Of a stretch of 64,000 nt of DNA, positions 9,523 to 17,398 are shown piece by piece. Every line of letters starts with the position of its first letter. The stretch's first letter is position 1. The position numbers and the translations under genes were made by a program. Where the stretch lies: assembly GCA_963664035.2 (NCBI GenBank), contig OY760867.2, forward strand, positions 2,852,001 to 2,916,000. The letters run 5' to 3'. Source of the DNA: G958296245 sp963664035. GTDB lineage: Bacteria > Chloroflexota > Dehalococcoidia > Lucifugimonadales > G958296245. The notes beneath the pieces are model-generated. The model was not told where the DNA came from and did no database searches. It was given only the letters and a program-made list of their open reading frames with translations.

Positions 9523-10284
9523 TCACATCATCAGGTCGCCGCCGTTGATGTCGAGGGCCGCGCCGGTGATGTACGCCGCCCTGTCCGACGCGAGGAAGGC
9601 GACCAACTCCGCTACCTCGTCGGGGCGGCCCAGTCTAGGGATCGGAAAGCTGGCGCCGTAGGCGGCGGCCTGCTCGGGGGTTATCGTGGAGCGCACCATC
9701 TCCGTGTCTATCAGCCCAGGGCAGACCGAGTTGACCGTGATGCCGTTGGCGGCCTCCTCCTTGGCCAGGTGGCGGGTGAAGCCCAGCACCCCCGCCTTTG
9801 CCGCCGAGTAGTGGGCGCCGCCGATGGTGCTGTACTTCTTGCCCGCCGTGGAGGAGAAGTTGACGATGCGCCCCCACCCTGCCTCTCGCATGGCCGGGAG
9901 GACGGCCCTGGAGCAGAGGTACGTGCCCTTTAGGTTAACGCCCACGACGAAGTCCCACTCCTCTTCCTCGATGTCGATGACGGGGGTGGGGCGCAGCACG
10001 CCGGCGTTGTTGACCAGGACGTGGACGCCGCCGAAGCGGGCCAGCGCGCCCCGCACCATCCCGCGCGCGTCCTTGGCGGACGTCACGTCGCCCGGCTCCA
10101 CGGCTGCCTCGCCGCCCCTGTCGGAGACGATGCGCGCCGTATGCGCCGCGGCCTCCTCGTCCAGGTCGTTCACGACCAGCCTGGCTCCCGCCGCGGAGAG
10201 CCGCTCGGCGACGGCGCGGCCCATGCCCTGGCCCGCGCCCGTGACGATTGCAACCCTGCCCTCCAGCTCGCGTGGGTCGATCAT
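9523..10284 (-). CDS. Short-chain dehydrogenase/reductase (3-oxoacyl-ACP reductase-like)
   Basis: A 253-residue classical SDR. It has the cofactor motif GAGQGMGRA near the N-terminus, NNAG, the catalytic Ser in the FSSTAG segment, the Tyr-Lys pair in YSAAKAG, and the C-terminal GAALDINGG. It most likely uses NAD(H) or NADP(H) to oxidise or reduce a secondary alcohol/ketone. It sits ten bases from kbl and 29 bases from the PLP gene, so it is probably co-transcribed. The substrate cannot be assigned. Confidence 0.88.
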   Translation of the reverse strand: MIDPRELEGRVAIVTGAGQGMGRAVAERLSAAGARLVVNDLDEEAAAHTARIVSDRGGEAAVEPGDVTSAKDARGMVRGALARFGGVHVLVNNAGVLRPTPVIDIEEEEWDFVVGVNLKGTYLCSRAVLPAMREAGWGRIVNFSSTAGKKYSTIGGAHYSAAKAGVLGFTRHLAKEEAANGITVNSVCPGLIDTEMVRSTITPEQAAAYGASFPIPRLGRPDEVAELVAFLASDRAAYITGAALDINGGDLMM

Positions 10285-10293
10285 ATCAGCGGC

Positions 10294-11481
10294 TCAGATG
10301 GCCCCGGTCTCCTTGCCGACCTCTTCGAAGACGTGGAGGGCGCGGTCAAGCTGCTCCCTCGTATGGGCGGCGGATATCTGGACGCGTATCCTGGCCTCGC
10401 CCCTGGGCACGACCGGGAAGCTAAACCCAACGACAAATATGCCCCTCTCGTTCATGGCCCTGGCCATCTCCACCGTCTTGAGCTCGTCCCTGAGCATGAT
10501 CGGGACGATGGGATGGCCCCCGGGGATCACGTCGAGGCCGATGGCGGTTATCGCGCCGCGGAAGTAGCGGGTGTTCTCCCAGAGGCGCTCGCGGAGCTCG
10601 GGGCGCTGCCGTAGCAGGTCGAGCGCCTTGAGCGCGCCTGTTACGATGGGCGGCGCCAGCGTGTTGGAGAACAGGTACGGGCGCGAGCGCTGCCGCAGGA
10701 GGTCGACGATCTCCTTGCGCCCGGTGGTGAAGCCGCCGGACGCGCCGCCCAGCGCCTTGCCCATCGTGCTCGTCAGCACGTCGACGCGGCCGTCCGCTCC
10801 CAGCTCCTCGGCGGTGCCGCGCCCGTTGGCGCCCAGGAAGCCGGTGGAGTGGGAGTCGTCGACCATGACCAGGGCGTCGTACCGGTCCGCCAGGTCGCAT
10901 ATCTCGGGCAGCCGGGCAAGGTCGCCCTGCATGCTGAAGACGCCGTCGGTGGCGATCATGCGGAAGCGCGCCGACTCGGTCTCCTTGAGCTTGTCCTCCA
11001 GGTCGGCCATGTCGCTGTGCTTGTACACCTTTCGCTGCGCCTTGCACAGCCGGACGCCGTCGATGATGCTCGCGTGGTTCAGGGCGTCGCTGATGATGGC
11101 GTCCTCGGGGCCGAGCAGGGTCTCGAAGAGCCCCGTGTTCGCGTCGAAGCAGGAAGTGTAGAGGATAGTGTCCTCGGTGCCCATGAATTCGGAGATGCGC
11201 TGCTCCAGCGTCTTGTGGATGTTCTGGGTGCCGCATATGAACCGGACGGACGCCATGCCGAAGCCGTAGCTGTCGAGGCCGTCCTTGACGGCTTGGACGA
11301 TCTCCGGGTCGTCGGCGAGCCCGAGGTAGTTATTGGCGCAGAAGTTGATGGCCTCCCCCTGGAGGGTGCTCACGCGGGAGTGCTGCGGGCCGGTCATCAC
11401 CTTTTCGCCCTTGTAGAGTCCGCTGTCGCGGATGCCCTGTAGCTCTTCGTCGAGCCAGGACTTTATCGACGTATATGTCAC
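10294..11481 (-). CDS. kbl: Glycine C-acetyltransferase (2-amino-3-ketobutyrate CoA ligase)
   Basis: A 395-residue PLP enzyme, the usual Kbl length, that splits 2-amino-3-oxobutanoate with CoA into glycine and acetyl-CoA, the second step of threonine degradation. Diagnostic segments: FCANNYLGLADD, YTSCFDANTGLFE, DALNHASIIDGVRL, VMVDDSHSTGFLG, and the lysine motif STMGKALGGASGG. A longer frame runs to 11550, but the GTG at 11481 with AGGAGG at 11488-11493 fits both ribosome-site spacing and family N-terminus. It lies directly downstream of tdh, which makes the assignment strong compared with related alpha-oxoamine synthases such as BioF. Confidence 0.93.
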   Translation of the reverse strand: MTYTSIKSWLDEELQGIRDSGLYKGEKVMTGPQHSRVSTLQGEAINFCANNYLGLADDPEIVQAVKDGLDSYGFGMASVRFICGTQNIHKTLEQRISEFMGTEDTILYTSCFDANTGLFETLLGPEDAIISDALNHASIIDGVRLCKAQRKVYKHSDMADLEDKLKETESARFRMIATDGVFSMQGDLARLPEICDLADRYDALVMVDDSHSTGFLGANGRGTAEELGADGRVDVLTSTMGKALGGASGGFTTGRKEIVDLLRQRSRPYLFSNTLAPPIVTGALKALDLLRQRPELRERLWENTRYFRGAITAIGLDVIPGGHPIVPIMLRDELKTVEMARAMNERGIFVVGFSFPVVPRGEARIRVQISAAHTREQLDRALHVFEEVGKETGAI

Positions 11482-11571
11482 TTGGAGCCTCCTCGATTCT
11501 TCATCCGGCCTACAGGCTCGGAGATTATCGCCGCCGCGTATTCGTGTCAACAGGCGGCGCGCCCTTGGGGG

Positions 11572-12699
11572 CTAGCGGTGGACCACCTGGCCCCGGATAT
11601 TTGGGTCCGCCTCGCCGTGAGCGGCGCTCGGCGGCTTCTCCCGGTCTCCTCCCTGCCCTACGCGCAGCACGATCTTGGAAGCCTGCCCGGAAGAGAGGAG
11701 CTCCATCGCCTCGTGGAAGTCCTCCAGGGCCATCTCCTTCGTTATCAGCGGTCTCACGTCCACGAGGCCGCTTTCGAGTATCCACCTGGTGCGGTACCAG
11801 GTGTCGAAAATCCGGCGGCCGTTGAGGGCGAGCACGGTCAGGTTCTTGAAGATCATGCTCTCCGCCACGTCTATCGTGACCGGCTTCGACGGTATTCCGA
11901 ACAGCGTCACGCGCCCGCCGTTGCGCACTCCCTTGAACGCGGCGTCCACGGCGGAGGCGGCGCCGCTCATCTCCAGCACGATGTCCACCCCGAACCCCTC
12001 GTTCGCCTCCACGATCCAGCCTGCCACTACATCCCCCTTCCCATCCTTCGAGGCGTTGTACACCGCGTCGGCTCCCATGGTCGTCGCAAGGGACAGACGG
12101 AAGGGGTTGAGGTCCACGGCGAACACCTTGGACGCACCGGAGGCGCGGGCTATCCCAATGGAGAACAGACCTATGGGGCCGCAGCCAAGCACCGCGATGC
12201 TCTGCCCCGATACGTCGTGGGAGAGGGCGGCGACGACCGCGTTGCCAAACGGCTCTTGGAGGGTCGCGATCTCCGGGGACATCTTTTCCCGGTCGTTCTG
12301 CCATATCACCTTCTCCGGAAGCGCCACGTACTCGGCGAATGCGCCGTCGCGGTCCACGCCCAGTATCCGCGTACGCGGGCACATGTGCGGCTGGCCGCTC
12401 CGGCACTGGAAGCACATGCCGCAGGTGACGTGGCTTTCGGCGGATACGTAGTCGCCGACCCTGACTTGCTCGACGCGCTCCCCCACTTCGACCACCGTGC
12501 CGGCGAATTCGTGGCCGACGGTGAGCGGCGGGTTCACGCGCTGGGCGCTCCATTCGTCCCAGTCCCATATGTGGATGTCCGTCCCGCATATGCTGGCCGT
12601 CTCTACCTGTACCAGCACCTCGCCCGGGGCGACCTCGGGAACGGGTATCTCCTGGAGCTCGAACCCCGGCCCGGCCGCCACCTTTCGCACCGCCTTCAT
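11572..12699 (-). CDS. tdh: L-threonine 3-dehydrogenase
   Basis: A 375-residue zinc-dependent medium-chain dehydrogenase oxidising L-threonine to 2-amino-3-oxobutanoate with NAD. Catalytic zinc ligands match the E. coli numbering: C38, H43 (in ICGTDIH) and H63/E64 (VGHEF). The structural zinc cysteines are C93, C96, C99 and C107. The Rossmann motif is GCGPIGL. The C-terminus after VGQG carries about 25 extra polar residues not typical of Tdh. It is followed by kbl on the same strand, giving the complete Tdh-Kbl pathway. The 90-base gap between the two genes is one of the larger ones in this run. Confidence 0.93.
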   Translation of the reverse strand: MKAVRKVAAGPGFELQEIPVPEVAPGEVLVQVETASICGTDIHIWDWDEWSAQRVNPPLTVGHEFAGTVVEVGERVEQVRVGDYVSAESHVTCGMCFQCRSGQPHMCPRTRILGVDRDGAFAEYVALPEKVIWQNDREKMSPEIATLQEPFGNAVVAALSHDVSGQSIAVLGCGPIGLFSIGIARASGASKVFAVDLNPFRLSLATTMGADAVYNASKDGKGDVVAGWIVEANEGFGVDIVLEMSGAASAVDAAFKGVRNGGRVTLFGIPSKPVTIDVAESMIFKNLTVLALNGRRIFDTWYRTRWILESGLVDVRPLITKEMALEDFHEAMELLSSGQASKIVLRVGQGGDREKPPSAAHGEADPNIRGQVVHR

Positions 12700-12714
12700 A
12701 GGTCCCCCTGCCCC

Positions 12715-13905
12715 TCAGTGCAGCGCCGCGGCAATCGCGGCGGCGCGCTCGTTTACCAGCCGGTCGTCCGCGAACCGGGACAGCCCGAACGGCTGCATCA
12801 GCGCCGGCGTCCTCCCCGTGGCGACCAGCTCCGCGACGCACTTCCCCGCTATGGGGGCGGCCTTGAAGCCCCACGTGCCCCAGCCGGCGTTGAGGATGAA
12901 GCCGCCCAGGCCCTCGACCTCGCCCATTATGGGCGCGTAGTCGGGGGTCATGTCGCATATCCCCGTCCACTGGCGCATGACCTTGACGTCGCTCAGGGAC
13001 GGCACGAGCTCCACGGCGAAGCGGGCCAGCTCCTCCAGCATGTTCAGCGTGGAGCGGTGGCTGTAGGTCGGGTAAGGGTCCACGGGGCCGCCGATGACGA
13101 TCTCGCCCCGGTCGGTCTGGTAAATGTAGACGTGCAGGTTGCCCGACGAGATTACCTTGTCCATGAACGGCTTGAGCGGCTCGGTGACGAACGCCTGCAG
13201 CGGATAGGTCACGATCGGCAGCTCGACCCCCGCCATGGCCGACACGATGGACGTCCAGCCCGCGGTGGCGTTGACCACCGTGCCGGCGCTCACGGCACCC
13301 TTCGGGGTCTGCACGCCGGCGACGCGGTTGCCGTCGCGCAGGATGCCCGTCACCTCGGTGAAGGGGTGTATCTCCACGCCCAGCCTGTCCGCGCCCCGGC
13401 CGTAGCCCCACACCACGGCGTCGTGGCGTACTGTCCCGGCCGGGGGATGGTATAGGGCGGCCATGACGGGAAGGTGCTTGCCCTGCCGCAGGTCGATGAC
13501 GGGGACGAGCTCCTTTATCTCCTCCGGGCCTATCAGCCGGCTGTCCACTCCAAGCAGCCTGTTGAGCTCCACCCGCTGCCTGAGGGCGTAGACGGTGGAC
13601 TCCGCGTGGCCGATGTCCAGGCGTCCTGTCTGGTTGAACATGAGGTTGAAGTCGAGTTCGAGGGCGAGGCGCTCGTAGAGCTTCAGGCTCTCCCTGAAGA
13701 ATGGGATGCCCTCTACCGTCAGGTAGTTGGCGCGGACGATCGCCGTGCTGCGGGCGCTGGCGCCGCCCCCGACGTAGCCCTTGTCGAGCACGGCGACGTC
13801 GGTTATGCCCCGCTTGGCGAGGTAGTAGGCGGTCGACAGGCCGTGTACGCCGGCGCCGACTATGACGACGTCGTAGCTGTCCCTCAGCGGGTGTTGGCGC
13901 CACAT
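12715..13905 (-). CDS. FAD-dependent amine oxidase (DAO family, sarcosine oxidase beta-like)
   Basis: A 396-residue FAD enzyme of the D-amino-acid oxidase superfamily. The dinucleotide site is at residues ~11-30 (VVIVGAGVHGLSTAYYLAKR), followed by SARSTAIVRANY and a C-terminal GWGTWGFKAAPIAGK typical of sarcosine oxidase beta/dimethylglycine dehydrogenase-like proteins. The likely substrate is an N-methyl or secondary amino acid, consistent with the adjacent glycine-forming tdh-kbl genes; sarcosine would also give glycine. The alpha, gamma and delta subunits of heterotetrameric sarcosine oxidase are not nearby, so it may act alone. The stop is 15 bases before tdh. Confidence 0.85.
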   Translation of the reverse strand: MWRQHPLRDSYDVVIVGAGVHGLSTAYYLAKRGITDVAVLDKGYVGGGASARSTAIVRANYLTVEGIPFFRESLKLYERLALELDFNLMFNQTGRLDIGHAESTVYALRQRVELNRLLGVDSRLIGPEEIKELVPVIDLRQGKHLPVMAALYHPPAGTVRHDAVVWGYGRGADRLGVEIHPFTEVTGILRDGNRVAGVQTPKGAVSAGTVVNATAGWTSIVSAMAGVELPIVTYPLQAFVTEPLKPFMDKVISSGNLHVYIYQTDRGEIVIGGPVDPYPTYSHRSTLNMLEELARFAVELVPSLSDVKVMRQWTGICDMTPDYAPIMGEVEGLGGFILNAGWGTWGFKAAPIAGKCVAELVATGRTPALMQPFGLSRFADDRLVNERAAAIAAALH

Positions 13906-13911
13906 CTCCGT

Positions 13912-14249
13912 TCAATCCAAGAGTACGTCGATCTTGTGCAAGACCTCGCTGACGACCTGTGGTGTAGCCTGGCACACGAACCGGGCCCCGCGCGACCTCC
14001 AATCCAGACTCTTGATCTGGTCAGCGAGTACAACTCCCAAAACAGGGCCGGACGGGAGTGTAACTTCGAAAGGATACCCCTTGGCCTTCGAGGTGATGGG
14101 ACAGAACAGCGCGAGGCTAGTCTTCTCGTTATATGTCCTTGGACTAAGGACCAAAGCAGGGCGGTGTCCAGCCTGTTCGCGACCGGCTTGAGGAGTGAAT
14201 CGCAGCCACACGAATCCCCTCGACCGGGTACATACACACTCTCTACCAT
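13912..14249 (-). pseudogene. mazF: MazF-type mRNA interferase with a one-base frameshift
   Basis: The ATG at 14247-14249 opens MVESVYVPGRGD, exactly how MazF/ChpA proteins begin. The conserved body (FVWLRFTPQAGREQAGHRPALVLSP, then KGYPFEV, ADQIKSLDW, and a C-terminal KIDVLL) continues in another frame. The switch is at 14212-14217, where GGGGATTCG would need one more T (GGGGATTTCG) to join GD to FVWLRF. As written the protein stops making sense after 12 residues. The remaining downstream frame starts only upstream of the break with a non-homologous leader. It is either a real inactivating mutation or a consensus error in the T run. The start overlaps the end of mazE by seven bases, the usual antitoxin-toxin coupling. 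Confidence 0.85.
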
Positions 14250-14482
14250 ACCTCATTGCCTTCGGCCCGGCCTGTGTCTTGTTCGGGATGAAGATTGTCG
14301 GGTGTCACCTCGGCCAACATGTCGGCCAGGTCATAGGGCTTCTTGCGCAGGACTACCTGATCGCCGCGGGAGAGGATTTCTATGGCAGAGCCTTCCTGGA
14401 CACCCCACTGATCCGCTATGGGCCTTGGGATGCGGACGGCCAGGCTAGCGCCCCATTTGGATATATGCGATTTCGTACCCAT
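14243..14482 (-). CDS. mazE: MazE-type antitoxin (AbrB/SpoVT fold)
   Basis: A 79-residue protein. The N-terminal swapped-hairpin DNA-binding domain is clear (SHISKWGASLAVRIPRPIADQ, then GSAIEILSRGDQVVLRKK), followed by an acidic C-terminal tail (YDLADMLAEVTPDN...) that in MazE proteins wraps the toxin. It starts at the ATG at 14482 with AAGAGG upstream. The stop lies inside the first codons of mazF. MazE normally represses its own promoter and neutralises MazF; here it may be an orphan if mazF is truly frameshifted. Confidence 0.88.
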   Translation of the reverse strand: MGTKSHISKWGASLAVRIPRPIADQWGVQEGSAIEILSRGDQVVLRKKPYDLADMLAEVTPDNLHPEQDTGRAEGNEVW

Positions 14483-14543
14483 AAGAACCTCTTAAGATAT
14501 GTTCAGCGCCTCGTCCGATGAAATCGCCTTAGGGTGACGCATC

Positions 14544-15311
14544 TCATGACCGCTCGATGGGGCGCAGGGTGTCAGTGAGCATCTTTCGCTTCATCGAGAC
14601 GTCGACGCCCAGGAAGAAGATGCGGACGCCCATCTCGCGGTACCTTTGCGCCGCCTCCGGGGTGGTGACGCTCATGGTGGCGATCTTGCCGGCGTCGCGT
14701 ATGTCGGCGACCAGGTTGTCGATCTTGGGAGCCAGGTACGATTCCGCTTCCTTGCCGAACAGGCCCAAGCCGGTCCCCCAGTCCATCGGGCCGACGGTGG
14801 CGACGTCGATGCCGTCCACGGCCAGGATCGACTTCCTGTTCTCGTATGCGCGGTCGCCCTCGAACATGACCATGAGATGGGTCGCCTCGTTGGCCCGGCG
14901 CAGGGTCTCGCGGGTGTCGCCGCCCAGTGTGAACCCGGTGCCGGCGCTCGTGCTGGAGACGCCGCGCTGCCCCATGGGCGGGTACTTGCCGAGGCGTACG
15001 AGCTCGGCGGCCTCCTCCGCGTCGGTCACGTCGGGCAGGTTGATCACCTGGAAGCCGCCGTCCAACAGGCGCTGCACGTGGGTGCGCGACAACTCCAGGA
15101 TGCGCACGAGGGGGACCATGCCGAGGTGGGCCGCCGTGCGCGCCAACGAGATCGCGTCGGAGGCGGACTGCGGGCCGTGCTCCAGGTCGATCCAGACGAT
15201 ATGGTAGCCGACCTGCGCCATCAGCTCGAGGTCGGTGTGCGTGGCGTCCCTGCACGTCAGCCCGTAGAGAACGTCGTTCTCACGCAGCAGGTCTCCCAGG
15301 CGGTCTTCCAT
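14544..15311 (-). CDS. HpcH/HpaI-family aldolase
   Basis: A 255-residue TIM-barrel class II aldolase of the 4-hydroxy-2-oxoheptanedioate/2-keto-3-deoxy-L-rhamnonate aldolase group. Signature segments: GYHIVWIDLEHGPQ with the metal-binding acidic residue, VPLVRI, GGFQVINLPDVTDAEEAAELV, and GPMDWGTGLGL. The chemistry is metal-dependent cleavage of a 2-oxo acid to pyruvate or a related oxo acid plus an aldehyde. It lies on the same strand as the tdh-kbl run, 61 bases upstream of mazE, and downstream of the duplicated-domain protein. The natural substrate is unknown. Confidence 0.85.
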   Translation of the reverse strand: MEDRLGDLLRENDVLYGLTCRDATHTDLELMAQVGYHIVWIDLEHGPQSASDAISLARTAAHLGMVPLVRILELSRTHVQRLLDGGFQVINLPDVTDAEEAAELVRLGKYPPMGQRGVSSTSAGTGFTLGGDTRETLRRANEATHLMVMFEGDRAYENRKSILAVDGIDVATVGPMDWGTGLGLFGKEAESYLAPKIDNLVADIRDAGKIATMSVTTPEAAQRYREMGVRIFFLGVDVSMKRKMLTDTLRPIERS

Positions 15312-15343
15312 AGCTCAGTCTCCCGAAGCGGGGCGTTCTTGGC

Positions 15344-16174
15344 TCAGGCCCCGCGGGCGGCGCGCATCTCGAACGCCGCGGACTCGACCTCCGCCACCTT
15401 TTGGGCGACGGTCGCGGGGTTTAGCCGGGCGGCGTGGTCGTGGTACCCCGCCCTTTCGAGCATGGGGCCGAGCTTGCCGCCCTTGAACAGGTCTATGGTC
15501 CAGCGCAGCGGGTCGGGCACGGCTGCCGGGTCCAGGTAGAGGCGTTCGTTCTTCGCCCTCGGGCCGTAGTGGTAGTGGGGGTCGACATCGAAGCAGTCGA
15601 AGGCGAGCATCTCGCGCTCCTCGCCGTCGACGTCGCCCAGGACGTGGATCGCTATGCCGGGCTCGCGGTCCTCGACGCCGAACCGGACGGGGCCCGCCTC
15701 CACCACCATGTCGCCGCGGTTATGCACCACCGTGCTGCGCTGCTCCCGCGCCATCCTGCGGGCCGTCTGCTCCATCTCGTCCAGCGCGGGCCCCAGCGCC
15801 GCCAGGTCTATCGCGGAGGCGACCTGCTCGAACCCCGCCCGCGCGACGAGCTCGGGGAGCCTGTTGCGGAGCAGCCATATCGACCAGTCGAGAGGGTCGC
15901 CCTCGGTGGTCGCGTCTATGCTGACGCGGAAGCCGCGCTCGTCCGGGCCGTAGAAGTAGTGCGGCAGCTGGTCGAGGCAGTAGAAGCGCAGTAGCTGCCG
16001 CTCCTCGCCGTCCGCCTCCGCGAGGACCTGTATCGACAGGCCCTGGTCCTTGAGCAGGTCCAGGTACTGCATCTTGAAGGTCACGGGGGAAGCGCAGACG
16101 ACCTCCGGCTCTCCGTACTTGATCTGTCCGAGAATACTTTGGCTGACGTGCTCCGGGTTGCCGTAGTGCATCAT
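15344..16174 (-). CDS. Uncharacterised protein with two tandem copies of one domain
   Basis: A 276-residue protein I do not recognise. It contains two related halves of ~110 residues. Half one has IQVLAEADGEERQLLRFYCLDQLPHYFYGPD, DPLDWSIWLL and ARAGFEQ. Half two has IHVLGDVDGEEREMLAFDCFDVDPHYHYGPR, DPLRWTIDLF and ERAGYHD. Both contain a conserved PHY(F/H)YGP motif rich in His and Tyr, which could bind a metal. No signal peptide or membrane segment is seen. The ATG at 16174 is chosen (GAAGAGGT upstream) over a longer frame to 16345, since the extra N-terminus is not domain-like and would run into the promoter. It is followed by the aldolase gene 32 bases on. Confidence 0.75.
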   Translation of the reverse strand: MMHYGNPEHVSQSILGQIKYGEPEVVCASPVTFKMQYLDLLKDQGLSIQVLAEADGEERQLLRFYCLDQLPHYFYGPDERGFRVSIDATTEGDPLDWSIWLLRNRLPELVARAGFEQVASAIDLAALGPALDEMEQTARRMAREQRSTVVHNRGDMVVEAGPVRFGVEDREPGIAIHVLGDVDGEEREMLAFDCFDVDPHYHYGPRAKNERLYLDPAAVPDPLRWTIDLFKGGKLGPMLERAGYHDHAARLNPATVAQKVAEVESAAFEMRAARGA

Positions 16175-16259
16175 GGTGGATACCTCTTCCCGCCCCGGCT
16201 TAGGGGCCGTATTCCGGCTTGCAAGGCCGCCCGAGCCAATTCTCCCTGCAAGAACGTAC

Positions 16260-16294
16260 ATTATATCCCAGATGGCCGCGCGGGCGCGGCCATC
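16260..16294 (-). promoter_or_regulatory. Candidate promoter -10 with 24-bp palindromic operator
   Basis: On the minus strand a perfect TATAAT lies at 16265-16260. Where a -35 would be expected there is instead a 24-bp palindrome at 16271-16294, with arms GATGGCCGCG and CGCGGCCATC around CGGG. No sigma70 -35 hexamer is visible, so the palindrome may be the site of an activator or repressor of the minus-strand operon. The divergent hydrolase gene starts at 16350. Confidence 0.5.
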
Positions 16295-16349
16295 CGCTTC
16301 TCGTGATGGCTTATGATTGGCGGCGATGGAGCGAGAGGGGGGCACGCTG

Positions 16350-17350
16350 ATGGTAATGGCAATCCCGAAGCACGTACGCCCGGCGAATCCTCAGCCGGTG
16401 GAGCGCGGACAGGTGCGCGGGAAGCTGATGGAGCTCCTGGGGCTGGAGGCGGTCCCGGAGGCGGCCGACTTTAACGTAGAGTCCGTGGACGCCGAGGACG
16501 GGCTGACGGTGACGCGCGGTTCGTTCCGCACCTACCTGGGCGAGGACGTGCCCGCCGCCATGATGGCGCCCGCCGGCGGCTCGGAGCGCCCTAGGGCCGG
16601 CGTGGTCTGCGTGCCGGGCACGGGCGGCAGCGTCGAGATGCTGTCGCACGAAATGCTGCACACGCGCGAGGAGGGCCGGCTGTTCGGATGGGGGCGCGAG
16701 CTTGCGAGGCGCGGCTTCGCGACCATCGCCATCACGCCGAAGGGCACCGAGGCGCGCAGGGGCTCGGCGGAGGCGTGGGCGCACGAGATGAAGCTGCTGG
16801 CGCCCTACGGACGCTCGCAGATGGGCATACTGGTCGAGGAGACACTGCTGGCGGCCCGCGTGCTGGCGGCGGCCGAGGGCGTGGACGAGGGCAGGATCGG
16901 CCTTACGGGCATGTCCTTGGGCGGCAACGCGTCATGGTACGCGATGGCGTGCGCGGAGTGGATCGCGGCCGCCGCGCCCGTGTGCGGCGGGTTGGGGCGC
17001 ATGGAGCGCGTCATCCACGAGGGGCAGAACGAGCGCCACAGCGCCTACTACTTCGTCCCGCACATGCTGCGCCACTTCGACCACCCGGAGGTAGTCGCCG
17101 CCTGCATCGCGCCGCGCCCGCTCTTCATGGTCGCGCCCACCGAGGACGAAGACATGCCCCGCGCCGGGGTGGACGACCTGGTTCCCGTGGTGCGCGCCGC
17201 CTACGACGAGTTGGGCAAGCTCGAGAGCGTCGGCCCTCGAGGCTGTACTTCACCTTCACGGCGTACCAGCCGGATGGCCGCCACGTCTACCGGGTCGAGT
17301 ACCTGGAGCGGGTGGCCGCATGGCTACGGTGGGCGCTGGGAGAGGACTAA
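16350..17350 (+). CDS. Alpha/beta hydrolase with frameshift near the C-terminus
   Basis: A dienelactone-hydrolase-like alpha/beta hydrolase. The nucleophile elbow is GMSLGGN (Ser about residue 189), with VVCVPGTGGS earlier and a candidate acid in APTEDED. From about 17240 the continuous frame turns into low-complexity Ser/Arg sequence and runs on to 17402. A different frame then encodes a convincing ending, LYFTFTAYQPDGRHVYRVEYLERVAAWLRWALGED, stopping at 17350. That ending carries the His (GRHVY) expected to complete the triad. A one-base loss around 17230-17245 would explain this. Start at 16350 with GAGAGGGGGG upstream; TTG 16317 and ATG 16326 are alternatives. The gene is divergent from the minus-strand operon. 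Confidence 0.75.
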
Positions 17351-17398
17351 TCCGCCCCCCCAGACGGGGGGAGGGACTCTATGTTCTCGGCGGGAAGG

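Noticed and set aside
11525..14002. 825-residue minus-strand frame
   Set aside because: It is an Arg/Gly/Pro-rich shadow of tdh and the FAD oxidase in another frame.
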